From Ptychodera flava (Eukaryota > Hemichordata > Enteropneusta > Ptychoderidae), in contig NC_091947.1 of assembly GCF_041260155.1 (NCBI RefSeq), positions 1,490,501 to 1,554,500 on the forward strand: a stretch of DNA of 64,000 bases, read 5' to 3'. This document shows, piece by piece, positions 12,615 to 26,000 of this stretch; the first letter of the stretch is position 1, and every line of letters starts with the position of its first letter. Made by a program: the position numbers and the translations under genes. A model generated the notes under the pieces. The model had not been told where the DNA came from, searched no databases, and was given only the letters and a program-made list of their open reading frames with translations.

Positions 12615-15600
12615 AGTCAGTTGGAAAAAGGGATGATCCTATTGTAAAAGCCAGGATGTTTAACAATGGCTGCACCTGTTAGCTTTGTGTTGCAGTGGCA
12701 TACATTGTTACTATGGTTTCAATAAATAATACAATATTTGCATTGAAAAATATGTAATTTTAAACAACAGTGGACCACAGAATTTTCATCTGCAGATGTA
12801 CCCGATTTCAGAAAAATTGCAATGTGTAAACTTGATAGGAGATAAAAACTACAACGTTTCAAAACAGGTATGGAAATCAGTTTCTATATTTTCTGGCATA
12901 ACTGAAGATATCAAACAGTAATTGCAGCTTTTAGCAAAACTTGAACAAATTTTTTATCATTTTTATTGCTTGAACTTGTCTTTTAAAAGTAGGTGCTCAT
13001 ACTAGCTGCTTCAGTGCTATTTCCAAGGCCGTTTGAATTCCACTTGGCCAAAAATAAATTTGTACTGTTGCAGTGGCAACAAACATGCCATCAAACAATG
13101 TGGTTTTTTGTGTGTCTTCTGTGATCATCATTATCAGTTAATACATCTATGTACATACTATCAAAGCAAAATGAAACACTGGTATCATATTCCCACCATA
13201 TGGTCCTGATAGTTTAATCATTTTACAACAATTCAAAGTAATTTTTGGATATTGAAAGAGGCTTGTTCAGACATTTAACATGTTTGTTGACAATGACCAC
13301 AAATTGTGGAATGTATTCATGCAAAATTAATGTTTACTTGTACGACAGATGACAACATTTTAATGAAATCACGAGTGTCTATGTTATTACGATTTATTTA
13401 CAGGATCCACATATTTCTTTTCCCATAGCAGAGCAAAACTTTTTGCAGCTTTCTTCAATTTTAAATCACTAAATTTTTGGAAACTTCTGCCCATCTAAAT
13501 GAAGTGTCATCAACCATCTCTGCCAACTTGTGAACTTTTTCAAACATCACACACCATTAATGCTGAATGTACAGACTTATAATAAACCACCTATGACAAT
13601 TGTATTTCTTGTATACATGTAATTTGTAAATATGTCCTTCATTAAACTCTGACATAATACATCCATAGGGTCTTGTTGACAGTTTTGTCACACTCTAACA
13701 CATGCAGTCCATGTGTTGTATAGGTGATAATTGGGAAACATTTCCTGTTAATATCTCTATTTGATTGTTATTCAAATTCGTCAGACAAAGATTAAATAAA
13801 AAAGCACAAAATAGTTCTCAATGATGTATTGGTAATATACTCTTCAAATTCGTGAGATGTATATACCCCAATGCTGACATTGGCAGCTTGTTTTTATTTT
13901 TGTCAAGAATTTATATCTGTCTTTGGATCTCTTTGCAAAATTACACTTGCAAGTATTGTATCATAACAGTGTCTTGAGCGATGGAAATTTCTCATTATAC
14001 TCTACAAATATATTGCCACCGTATACATAAATACAATACTACTTCATAGCTGATTACTTGAAATGATTAGTTCATCCAAAGTTTTTAACTGTATACCCCT
14101 AAGGTGGTACTTAATACTATGCTTTTCCTACAGTCTAACCACCCACTGTTGCCATCTGCCATGATGTGAAAAACCATATGTTACCAAAACATTGCAATGT
14201 TGGTATGCAAAGTCAGTAATATTCTACCAGAATCAACCACACAATCTACCAAATCAACAATACAGTTATTCATAAGATTACAACAATACTACTTTTTTAA
14301 ACGGACAACAGCATCTTTTATGAATGTTTCCAACATTTTCCTGGAACACAGGCAATGTCATTTACATACAAGATTTAGAACTTATGTAAAATATAGGTGA
14401 CTTTTCCTCTGGACAGACCAACCTGTTGCTCGTGTCAGCTCAGTACTTGACCTCTGACCTCAACAACACCCTCCCTGTGGAAAACACATGGTGACATCAC
14501 AAACAGAAACGAGGTACTTGTCATCACAAAAGCAATTTACATAGCAATGGCTAACCAGCCATATTGTAATTGGTTCACTGTCAACAATGCAGCATGTCTG
14601 GTCATAAATACATGTAGGTTATGGACAGGTAATCTTTTCTACCCATTATAGTACATCCTGGTATAAATAAACTCCTTCCCAAGTATCCCTCCAAAGGTAC
14701 GCTTCTAATCAGCAAGCCATGATAAAAGATAACTCGGGCAACATGTTAACTCAAAAAAATAGAGCACCAGAACCAATGGCAGGTACATGTAGGTAAACAC
14801 ACATGGCAAACGCAAGACCATAGTTAAATTTCAAATTAAAAGGTGAATGCTTCTAGTACAACAAGACAAGTTGAATCACTGTCATCTGCTGACTAGTACA
14901 CATTCCTGGTTTCTCTACAACTTATTGTTAATAAGCTTTATTTTTTCCTTCAAAAAGAGACTCACCTCTCAAAAGTATCATTTACAAAGTACATCAGGTA
15001 GAAAGAGTGACGACAGAACTTTCTACGCCATTGGATTTATTTCATAGCTTTGGCCTCCATTAATTTCTGTGTTTTTTTGTCATGTTTGGGGTGAAATCTG
15101 ATAGACAATCAAAAGAGGAAATGGGTCTCTATGACCAAAACTAGCCTATGCAGGATATGACATATTTGTAGTGTATGGGCGATGGATACAATTGTAACGT
15201 CATTTATTGATTGAGCACGTACCACAATTGCTGTGTCTGCCACTGGCCAGCATGTATTTATGACAGGTCTGGTACAGGTAACCAGAAAATTCCACGGCTG
15301 GACACTTTAAGAGGATCATTTAGCCAATATATCAATCCTATCTATGGTTGATCATGGTGAAAAAAATCAGGTACCAAACCACAACATTTATCAACAACAT
15401 TTATTACTGAAACCTACGGGTTATTATTTATCAAACTGTTGAATGTTCTCTAAGACCATCTACCTCAATGAACCTGGAAGGAAATCATCTAAAGAATTTT
15501 TCTTCTGTTTACTTCAACTACAATATTTCCAGAAGTAAAATTCACCGTGATGATACATTGGTAGGTATGACACCAATCTCCAGTGACTTTATAAACGTTT

Positions 15601-16690
15601 CAGTTTGTTTCACACACTTTTCAACTAATCAATTGAGCATTGTGGAAACTCAAAAATTAACGTTAGTAAACATTGATCAGAAAAACATGCTAATCAAGCA
15701 TGATATGAGACTGACTGTATATTAATTATTGGTGCTGAAAGCTGGAACATTCTAGTCATTATTTCCCATTTGGATTTGGTAATCTTTTGAAGTCATCAGT
15801 TGAATGGGAGACGGCCACAAGCAAAATAGTTTGTAATACCTATTTAGGAAGCTGGCATCATGGGAACATCCCAAGCAACGTTGATTTTTCCTTTTTATCT
15901 CATGTAACTTAGGATTTTGTATAAAATTTAACATTAGTAACATGGAAAAGAATATACAGATGGTATAATAATAGTTGTACAGGAAAGAAATGGCATGTGT
16001 CAAATTTGTGTTATGTACCTGTATATAGTATTTGTACCATGGCCTCCTATCACCATAATGAGTATTACTTAATCATTTTTGGGTATAGTACATCTAGCAA
16101 CTTTAGTATGCTAAGTGGGCCTAACCCGTGTTGTTTTGAGAATGCTCTCACGTAAGGTGGAGAATCAATACTGCATAACACATGGGCCAAGACCATTGTC
16201 ACCATGTAAAATAATTAAGGACTTCAAATTTATCATACCCTGTGTTGAAAACATGCAATATTGACTGCTCTATCTTAAAGCAATACAAATACTGGGAGAA
16301 AGGGAGGTAACAACATGACAACAAAATTAATTCTAAAGGACCATGGAGCTGAAAAAGGACCATACAAAACATATATTTCCGACAGAAACTTTCAAGCAAA
16401 GGACCTTTAACCTGGATTTGATTAAACCAAATTCAGTTCAAAGCTTCTTCCTTATTACATAACCGTTAATTGTACTAATAATAAGTTCTTGGAATATCAC
16501 AAAAAAGCACCAGTACTTATTATAATCCAAATTAGCTACGATGTTCTTGAAATGGGGGCAACAACAACAACACGTACGCCAAGATCTTACCAGTGCTAAG
16601 TAAGGTCACAACTGTCTTCACAAATGTCTTTGCCCCAAACTAAATGTTATTAAGATGTTGAAATATTCAAAAACATTTACGTAAAAAGTA
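12615..16690. other. No gene seen; intron-like
   Basis: AT-rich, with scattered short open frames that lack splice or domain support. Nothing structured was noticed. Confidence 0.4.
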
Positions 16691-18543
16691 CATAGGGCCA
16701 AAGTCCCTGAAGCTACTATAGACATGGATACAAAATTAAGTATTTCCTGACTGTATGAAATTATCTCACTAAGGTCATCCTACGGACAAGTAAACTAAAT
16801 ATTAAAGCTGTCTGACAGCGGTTTTGAAAGAACAAGCAACTCAACAGTTGACAGAGCTCTGTCGAGTTATGTAGAGAATAACCTTTTGTGACACATGTAT
16901 TGATGAAGAAGGCGGATATCTTTGATTAACATTGTGAGTTCTGTTTAATAAGTTGAGACTGTACATACTCAGAGAAAGCACACTGAAGAGACAAAGGTTT
17001 GAAACTTATGAAGTTCAAGGTCATCAAAAGCATTATAAGGAATCATGTTACACTTTTATTGCACTGTTTACACAGATTGCATAATTGCTATAAATAGCAC
17101 ATGAGGAATCTTTATACAGCCCAGCTTTACCATAAAAACCCTATCACTTTGACCACTCTTTTAATTGACCACTCTATTTTTTTCCTCAAAAAGTAATTTT
17201 ATTTTATCCTTACCAAGTCAACCATAAATGGAAATTAGAACTTTCTCTATCTCTATCTCTATCTCTATCGACTATTTTGAGCAATTTCTTTTAGATAACA
17301 TAAATGGTGGTTCAGAATATGTCAAAGTTGGGATTCAGGAAAGTTGCCTTTACATGTTGTAATCCTCCAAGATGGTAAGCATTTCACTAAGAACTGTCAA
17401 AAAAAGTTGAACTGTCTGATAATTCCACACTAAAATTATTTTGGCTCTGATGATTTCCTAATTAATTCAATTATTTAAAATCATATTAATTATTTTTTCT
17501 GGGTGAATTGATAGGGTTTATACAGTACAAAAATTACATACAATGTAAGTCAAATTTTGACCAAAAATGACAAAAAAATCCTTAAAAATACAGATTTGCA
17601 TATTTCATCACAATTTGAACAAGTCTAAGTTGGGTTACCCCTAGGACCTGTATACCAAATAACAAAGCTGTCTGACCAGCGGTTATGAAGAAGAAGATTT
17701 TTCACCAAAAACACCTTTTTTGGCATTAATTTGCCTTTTTTCAACAATATCAAAAAATTAAAAAAAATAGTTTCTCAAAATCGTATTTTTCATCTACACA
17801 ACAAATATCAAATCAGTAAGTACTGCGGTTCTCAAGATATTTGAGTGGACGGACGCCTCACAAACGGACATACATACATACATACATACATACATACATA
17901 CATACATTAAAGCTGCAAAATTGTAGCTCTACGGTGAGGCGGTCGGTGAGTTTGGTTTTTGCGACATCGCTCACCAGTAGAGCTACAATGCCGAAGGCCC
18001 TGTAGCATACAAAATAAGCACGCCACACATGGCGCGGCATTTTCATGTAAAATCCACATATTTACTGCATTTGGTCGTACCGATTTATCACTACTGAAGA
18101 CTTAACACTATACTACTCTAACCTTGTCGTTTATGGGGTTTGGTATAAGCACAGACACGTCGATCGCGTTCGATAAACATTGAGCGTGTTTCTGGGAGCC
18201 TCCATTACCGGAAGTTGGTAATGGCGGCTCCAAGAAAATGTTATTGGAACGCGATCGACGTATTTGAACAAATACCAAACCCATGACCAAATGCAGTAAA
18301 TATATGGGATTTTACATCAAAATGCCGTGCCCATGTGCAGCGTGCTTATTTTGTATGCTTCAGGGCCTTCGGCATTGTAGCTCTACTGGTGAGCGATGGC
18401 GCAAAAACCAAAACTCACCGACCGTGACTGCCTCACCGTAGAGCTACAATTTTGCAGCTAACATACATACAGACTGACGACGGACGCCGGACGGATACCC
18501 ATCCCAATAGCTTCTATAGACTATAGTCTATAGTAGCTAAAAA
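16691..18543. mobile_element. Second copy of the tandem-cored element, interrupted twice
   Basis: 16691-16920 matches 644-871, and 17555-17908 plus 18460-18543 match the right part of copy 1, including the (CATA)n tract and the CTATAGACTATAGTC end. Between them lie about 630 bp of unrelated sequence (16921-17554) and a foldback element (17911-18459) sitting inside the (CATA)n tract. The order implies that copy 2 inserted first and was then invaded. Confidence 0.75.
17911..18459. mobile_element. 549-bp foldback (palindromic) element inserted in a (CATA)n tract
   Basis: The two ends are inverted copies (AGCTGCAAAATTGTAGCTC / GAGCTACAATTTTGCAGCT), and the similarity continues inward through TGCCGAAGGCCCTG, AAATAAGCACGC and ATTTACTGCATTTGGTC to a centre near 18205 (CCATTACCGGAAGTTGGTAATGG). 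The whole element could fold into one long imperfect hairpin. The flanks on both sides are CATA repeats, so the empty site is obvious. No target duplication can be resolved in that background. Confidence 0.88.
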
Positions 18544-19051
18544 GTACATAAATGAGTTAATTATCGAAGCAACTATGAATTTCGTTATACATTAACCCGA
18601 TTTCTCTTTACGGTTTAATTTTTGCTCGCTCACTGTTGTGGACGTCGCTAAAAAGCCGGAAGTATTGCAATCGATATGTGCCTTCGGTCAGGACAAATTG
18701 AGTAAATATTATCAGTACATAAATCTCACTTTAAAAGGAATGAATTAAGTTGTCTCTACATTAATCCGGTAAAATCGTGAGATGTTTTTTGGTATGGCAT
18801 CATGCCATGATATCACATACGAACACTAAAATCACAAATTGCCATGTGAGCAAGATTGCATCTGGGAATGGGCTGTGACGACAGATAGATTTGTCAACAC
18901 AAACATTTGGATTAAAACAAAATGTCGTGTAGCTATCCTCGGGCACTTCCGACATATTATAACAATATGACAACGCTCCACCTTGTTACTCCATCTAGGT
19001 AATTCGTTTCAGGTGTTATGTGTATGACATAACTGAAGTTCTGTCACTTAC
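18544..19051. other. Start of the first intron of the attractin-like gene
   Basis: Follows the GTAAGT donor of the exon at 19052-19290 (minus strand). No further exon was recognised. Confidence 0.5.
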
Positions 19052-19290
19052 TTTACTCGTCCACCGCAATGACTGCAGTCGTCTCCAATCCATCCCGGAT
19101 CACATACACAAACACTGTCGACACAACTCCCTTGAAAACATTCCGAGTCATTTGAGCAACCCGTTGCGTAGACAATGTTTATAGCTGTGTGAAATATGAG
19201 GAATCCTGCGAAAATTTTCTTCCATCCTACTTCTAAACTCCTAAATTTCGACTTGGCTAAGAAAAATTCTAGCTTCATTACGTCCGCCAT
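19052..19290 (-). CDS. ATRN: Attractin-like protein, first coding exon (partial gene)
   Basis: Codes for the N-terminus of a secreted or single-pass membrane protein. The start was taken at the ATG in AACATGG (19290); an in-frame ATG at 19305 has a poorer context. Residues 25-42 are a hydrophobic signal or anchor (FAGFLIFHTAINIVYA). They are followed by an EGF-like module with cysteines at 45, 51, 56, 61, 63, 72 and 75, ending GWIGDDCSHCGGR. This matches the N-terminal EGF of attractin and attractin-like 1 (human GWVGEQCQHCGGR), which precedes the CUB domain. The exon ends AAA|GTAAGT at 19052, phase 2. Attractins are large CUB, kelch and C-type-lectin proteins linked to melanocortin signalling and myelin upkeep in mammals. 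CUB and later exons were not found to the left, so the first intron would be at least 19 kb. MEGF8-type proteins are the main alternative. Confidence 0.72.
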
Positions 19291-19560
19291 GTTGAAAATT
19301 TGCATACATATCCGACTGACGTCCGAATTCAGCCGAAAACAGGTCAGCCGATGATGATTGTTCCACTCTGTACCTGAAACGATTACTCAACCGCAGCTCA
19401 ACCAGGAACTCTGCAAACTTGTAAAGGGCGCCATCCATTGCAAAATAAAAACGTACAAGATTGTAGGAAGCACTTCACCGTTGGCGAAGCAAATGTTTCT
19501 GTCTCCTAAAAATATTGCATTGGCGAGAAATCAGATGTAGCTGTGTAATATAAGACAGAT
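19291..19560 (-). promoter_or_regulatory. Probable 5' UTR and core promoter of the attractin-like gene
   Basis: Directly upstream of the start codon. The stretch has more CpG than the flanks, and the start itself lies in a YY1-like ATGGCGG. No TATA box was seen. The exact start site cannot be read from sequence. Confidence 0.35.
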
Positions 19561-19890
19561 CTCTGTAATATCTATCTATATATAATTTATATATGTATTA
19601 TTAAAACACATTACTCCAAGACCAAAGTAATAATATTATTGCTTTGTTTTTGAAGTAATTTTTGTTGTTTTTTTTTATAACTCTCTGCTTTTAGCATCGA
19701 GCACTTTTATTTCCCAAGAGGACATTTGAATACTTATTATACACACACACACACACACGTATATAGTTATATACAATGATGCAGACTCATCTGTGCAGAC
19801 ATACTATATTCTTGTAGCTAAATACTTTGTACTGCACGGGAGAATTATTTCTCTATCCAGAGCTTTCGACAACTATCCAGCCGTCTTTAT

Positions 19891-19891
<1 letters not shown>

Positions 19892-19966
<75 letters not shown>

Positions 19967-19998
19967 TATATAGATATATAGATATATATAGTTATATA
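19892..19998. repeat. (AT)n microsatellite
   Basis: About 35 uninterrupted AT units followed by interrupted ATAG/ATAT sequence; a short (AC)n lies nearby at 19739-19757. Confidence 0.95.
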
Positions 19999-20194
19999 TA
20001 TGTGTGTGTGTGCATTGTCATGTCAGAAGTGCCCGACTGATAATAATATGTGTATATACATACACAAAACACACACATATCTATATACACACACATATGA
20101 GAATGCACTCAATGGGCCATTGAAAATGACATAAGTATTGGTTACTGTTTCATTATGGTGTTTTTACTTTTATTTGTTAATTTGTGTTTGCTCA

Positions 20195-20296
20195 TCAATT
20201 GTGAAAGTGGATGTAACTGATTGTACTGTCATTGAATTCCGTCAGTCAATTGTGAAAGTGGATGTAACTGATTGTACTGTCATTGAATTCCGTCAG
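20195..20296. repeat. Perfect 51-bp tandem duplication
   Basis: Two identical adjacent units starting TCAATTGTGAAAGTGGATG at 20195 and 20246. It is followed at 20370-20431 by a second, imperfect 31-bp duplication (GAACTTGACT...ACAACAATG). Confidence 0.92.
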
Positions 20297-20908
20297 TCAA
20301 TGTAAGAGAAATCTGATGTAACCAAGGAAAGTGATAATGGTGATACAACAACGGTTTTCTGAGCTTTATTGAACTTGACTATAATGTTGCTACAACAATG
20401 TGAACTTGACTGTAATGTTCCTACAACAATGTGTTATTCCTAACTTACAGGCTTTTGATAACCTTGTGTCACGGCCACTCCACAAAATGACCATGCTTGT
20501 GTTCAACAAAATACACAGCAGCCTGGCTAGGTTAGAAATTATGTAAATTTCCATCATAAAAAGTGTCATCGATAACATACTTAAAAGGTGAAAAATTATG
20601 CAAGTTTCCATGATAATTAGTGTAATCAACATTGCACTCATAGGCTAGTTTAAATATGCTATGTACCATGAATGCCTGCGGCAGGCTAGAGTGCAGTTTT
20701 AACAAGTCATAAAAAAAAACAATCACAAAAACTTTCGATGTCCAATATTTTGTACGCAGCAGGTGTCATTTTGACAAACTTTTATTCCACAACAGAATAT
20801 CTAAATTTTTTAGTAAACTACACATAAACACTGTAAAAACATAACAAGTTGACAGAGAACAGAAGGGCATAATCCCCTTCATAGAGCGTTTACAGCTTGA
20901 AGTGCTAT

Positions 20909-21366
20909 GGCCAAGAAATATAAAAAGTTTGTTTCTCATCCTCGCGCGTCAATTCCACTGCGTCGACTTTTTTTTCTCATGAGGAAATAAAATTAAAAAA
21001 ATAAACACAAAAATACGTGACAATAGTGCATAACACAGTGCTGTACAAAACAACCGTAAACAAAATAACTTACAAAAAACATTCCATTCAGAACTGTACA
21101 CATGTGTCACTGTTATATTAAGCTGTCAAAACTGTGCATTGCTGCACTAAAAGTCAAACCACAGAACTGTTGCTATACAAAAATAATAAAGCAACACTGC
21201 CGTGCATTTATCTTTGCATGCATTCCGAAGCTTAGGTATGCTGTTTTCATGTTTTTTCCACGTTCTTATTGATTGAAGCATAAAAGAAAATTGAGAGTAA
21301 AAAAAACGCATCACCGCATCATTTTTGAAATATGTCTAGGATGAGAAACAAACTTTTTTCTTGGCC
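20909..21366. mobile_element. TIR element with GGCCAAGAAA ends
   Basis: The left end GGCCAAGAAATATAAAAAG followed by TTTGTTTCTCATCC is matched by an inverted right end (GGATGAGAAACAAA...TTCTTGGCC). About 458 bp, no coding content, flanking duplication not evident. Superfamily not assigned. Confidence 0.65.
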
Positions 21367-22891
21367 TAACCATTGCTTGCATTTATGCAAAGTGTTTCAG
21401 GGGTTTTATCAAGGTATGCAAATTTTATGATAATGAGCTATTATCGATGGAGAAAATCCCGATACCTCAGTTCACGCACTACATATCATATTCTTGACCT
21501 CTGAACTTTAGACCCCACAACTTCAATGGGGTGGTCGGACTGTTAAATAGGAATTGGGGGTCAGAGGATCAATACAATTATTTTCTAGAGAATAACTCTG
21601 CTTGTCTGACTTTGTAGACACTTGTCTTTTTGTCAATAAGATAGAAATACGCATTCTCTAAGTTAATTGGGTAGTGTCCTATTCTATGGATCCTGTCAAT
21701 CTCATCTTCTTTTGCAGTGGACTCCACACAGGTAAGAAAAATAGTCAGTGGACTTCAATTTATTTCAAGAAAGTCCTCAAGCTAACTTGAAAGGAGGAAT
21801 TTTTGATCCAGAAATGGTCTAATTTATTCAATACGTTTTTTAATCAATGTAACAATGTGCTGTTTCTTTTCACATAGATTTTTTTAATATGTCTGCCCCT
21901 AATTCCCTGTTAAGAGGTCTACAATCACCATTGGTAACAACAAGTTTAGGCCAAACCATGGTGGTAAAAAGAGTTGGTCCACAAAAAAAATTAACAAAGC
22001 TCGGAGATAAAGTTATTAGACATTGAAAGTTTAATGCTTAAGTTTATCGGGATAGAGGTGATAAGAGAAAGAGCTGACATAACCTGTTCTAAATTAATAC
22101 AGTCGCCAGTAAAAAAAACCCTGATTTGTTAAGCACTTTGGAACTGGACTAGAACTTCAGGCCTGGGTCAAGTCGTTGCTGGTGCAGGACCTGTGGTTGG
22201 ACTACCTTAACAGCAAAACAGCTCTATCAACTGCTCTGTACGTTTTTCAAACACACACAATTCAGCCCATTCAGTGTTTTTCTTAAAGCTGGTACCCCAT
22301 TCTTTACTAGGGTTCCCTAGTCCGGTTACCAGGGTTCCCGATGGTATAGCAATGCAATCCTATTAGGGGACAACAGAAACGGTTCCAAGGTTCAGACACA
22401 GTTACTGTAACTGTTTCCAGGGTTTCCTTTATCTATATCAGAGCCACATGCAGACTTTATCTGAAGACCCTAGCATCATTAACAGGGCTGCACAACTATT
22501 GACCAATGCTCCTTAACCTAAACTAAGACACTGTAAATATATCAGAGTATTAAAGTATTTATGTTAAAAATAACCCGAAAAGCAGGAAACTATGTAAAAA
22601 TAAATGTTTCAAGTAGACATTATTAAAGCTTAAATCAATACAACTCATATGAGTATGATATGTTTTGGTATCTCTAGAAGCACATTTATACAAATAAAAT
22701 TAACTTCAAAAAAACAACAAAATAAAGCTGTGTCTAATATATTTGCTCTTGATAATATTCCCACTTGAATGCAACGGATAAAATTAATGCACTTTTTTTT
22801 CAAGACTAAAGTAAAATTGACAAGTTAATTGGCACACTAACAAAGATCATTAATATTGAACTCTATTAACATTCCATTGCCTAGGGACACA

Positions 22892-22997
22892 CCATAACCC
22901 CTTTCACCATTTCTACTAGTACTGTAGTACAACCCCATTGTTCTCTGCCCTGAGGTTGGACCTATTCAAGCAAGATTAAGGGAGAATGGGTTATGGT
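22892..22997. mobile_element. Short MITE-like repeat with CCATAACCC ends
   Basis: Inverted ends CCATAACCC / GGGTTATGG. It shares TTTCACCA, CCATTGTT and GTTGGACCT with the stretch at 57212-57304, indicating one small dispersed family. Confidence 0.5.
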
Positions 22998-23099
22998 ATG
23001 AAGTGCTTTCAGAGTGATGTCTATAATAGACGCTGGGCCATTTTTTCTTGGCACTGCCATTTCAGACAGTGAATCTTAATGACCTTGGTTTTAATCTTC

Positions 23100-26000
23100 T
23101 CACAATCCACTCAGCTGAAACAGCTGGACGCCCAGATTTTCAAGGCGTTCGCGGTACTCAAGCTTTGCATAGTTGCCCTCTGGTACGCCCACGAATCCAT
23201 GCATGACTCCCCAGCAGCAGGCTGCGATGACACCGGTGGAATCACTGTCACCAGCGTGGAACATGGAATGGCTGCAGAGCTTCTCCCAGTCAGAACCACA
23301 TGCCAACAATGAATCGTACCTTGAATAAAAAGAAATAGATTTGTGCAAGTCGACTTTGACAGTTGCCTTGAAGTAACGGGCATGGATATCCATGATTGCT
23401 GTGATGTGTAATTACCTTACATTTGTGGCTACAGAGTTTTGCATTGAGGCACCATGGTGACTGTAACTATGGCAAGCATGAGCTCACACAGGAATCATAG
23501 TTACTTTGGTAACTGTAACCATAGCAAGCATACGATCCCACATGCACTACCTAATGTTCGCAACGATTCAATTTGACATGTCAAAAAGATATCGCTTCAG
23601 GAAAATCTTTGTTTGAAAAATTGCGAAGAATTTTTATTTAGTTTGTTGGTATAACTTTCATCAATGCTCAATGTAGAGTATGAATAAATACTTAAATAAT
23701 CTTTTAGGAAAGACAGCATTTTGTGAACTGGGGCAGCCTAGTTGTTGGAAATATGTCCTTTATAAGTATCATCTGGTGATCATCTTATGGAATACAAATA
23801 CATGTGGTGAAAGCTGTCACATGGGACCGTCAAGGGTTCTTCCATAGCAAGCTATTTTTACATGTAAAAGACAGGTGAAATTCTATTTAGCTTCTTGTCA
23901 CTTTTTGTTTGAAAATGGAATCTTCCATCAAGAGAAATCCAAATTAGAGCAGTACCTGTATGGACAGATTTCATTGAACAATTACGAGGGACTAGTAGTT
24001 GTTGTTTAACAGTGTTGCCGCCAGGACGCGCCTTGCGACAATGTCCCCCAGTGATCGAAATAATCGGTGGCAATGGTGGCATTTGCCACCAAAAACTGTC
24101 AATCTGCCACCAAAATTTTTTCTGGTGGCATTTTTCTGCCACTAAATTTTGGGTCATCATGTCATCGATCCTACAGCTTGAATGAAGGAACACTACTCTG
24201 AAGGAACACGCGTTGTCTGACGGCGGAAAAACTCATTAGCCAAAGAAAAACCCAAACTAATTGCGACATTTTGGCATGAATGAAAACACAGCGTGAATCC
24301 AAACTTGTGATTGGCTAATCTCAATATTGATGACAGCAGCTTTTGTACACTGGACATGTTGTTGCCCTCTGTGATAGCCGCATATGCAGTCATACGGCAC
24401 AAGATAAAAGCATGTTGTGACATTTTGAAAACAAAGCCAAATTGCAGCCTGCATGAATTAAATAACAATAAATACTTGCAATTCATTAGCCAATACAGGG
24501 CTCAAAAATTCCTATCGCCCGACGCCCTGGCTAGTGAATTTTGTGTTCGGGCAAGTAAAATCAATATGCTTCCCGTCCGACGGGCAAGTGCACCAGCGCG
24601 CAGCGGTTGAATTAACTAATTACTAAGCTCTGGACAATTCAAGCTTGAAAACGTATTTCATTAGGTCTGTACACACCTACAATCATTTTAAGTCCTTCAA
24701 CTCTCAAACGTTTTTTCTGAAAACCCTTGAAAATCCACCCGACATCGCAAAATAATCGTTCTTGCTGTTGTAAAACACAAAAAGTCGTAAAAATACAGTT
24801 TTGCGACATGTTCTCTCCGACGACACGGGGTGAACTCACTGTTTTGTATGTGTGCCGTAAAGTGGTATGCTCTTGACAGTGGTTGCCATTCTCTTTGTGC
24901 AAGTGTAGCATGAGTATGACAGTAGATCGGCTTCACGCGATAGTGTAATTGCACCCTGTGCTTGGTAAATGGATGTAAACTTATTCGAGGCCATGGATCT
25001 CGGCAATGCTGACTGTTCAACGTAAATCAACACCCAGATGAAAAAGAACAAGTTTACATCGTAGTCGAAACGGGCTCAGTCGACCAAGGAGGCCACATAT
25101 TGCAGCTACGTAGTGCGTGAGATGCAGACAGTTTCAAATTACGTGACCTTGGTTGTTAGGGATCGGCTCTCACTTAGAGAAAACAAATCTGCACTGAAGA
25201 GTAACGGAAACGAAACTTGAATCTGCTCTCTTGACGAATACATTTATCAAAATAAAACTTTGAAAGACGGCTGTGCTCAGTGAGTAAACATGTAAACAGG
25301 TAAAAGGGTTGCAGATGTACATGTGCGTATGCATTGGCAGATAAACACTAGCAGAGCAGTTGTTTGTGATCTCAGCTTGATAATAAAGAGCAGCAGCCAG
25401 CTATGCACATTGTAAATCACACAATCTTATTATTCTTATGCAAAGATTTTGATTTGGATTAGGTTTTGGAAAAATTCCAAATTCAAAGATGTTTTCTAGA
25501 TGGCCAAATCTACAGAAAAAAACTAAAGTATTCTCACATTTCTTCTGCGACATTTCAGATTTGGTAATAGTCCTTCATTTTAACAAGAATGTAGTTCATG
25601 TTTGAATCTGTTTTTTCCCTCTTTGAATTCACTTCATATGGCCAAACTCTTGCTTTCTGTTACAAATTACTAGTACAGTTATTAGAAATTTAGGGCAAGT
25701 AATTTTTCCTGTCGGGCAAGTAAAAATGAAATTCACGTGTCCCACGGTTGGTAAGTTTGAAAAATTTTTTTCGAGGCCTGCAGTATGGGTTGATTTTTTG
25801 TGACGTGTACTCACCATATTTTCAAGAATTTATAAATTAGAATGAGTATGTGGCAATGACAAAATGTTGTATTATACCGATCAAAAACTGCCACCAGATT
25901 TTTCATAATTGCCACCTGATTTTATATTCGGTGGCAAACTTTTGCCACAAGAAATAAATGAGTATTTCTATCCCTGTCCCCAAAACGGAACCTGTTGTCC

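Larger units (their letters stand above)
19561..23099. other. Intergenic region between the attractin-like and ADPRH genes
   Basis: No exon supported. It holds (AC)n and (AT)n tracts (19739-20000), two small tandem duplications, a TIR element (20909-21366) and a short MITE (22892-22997). The left part would contain upstream sequence of the attractin-like gene and the right part the ADPRH 3' UTR. Confidence 0.5.
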
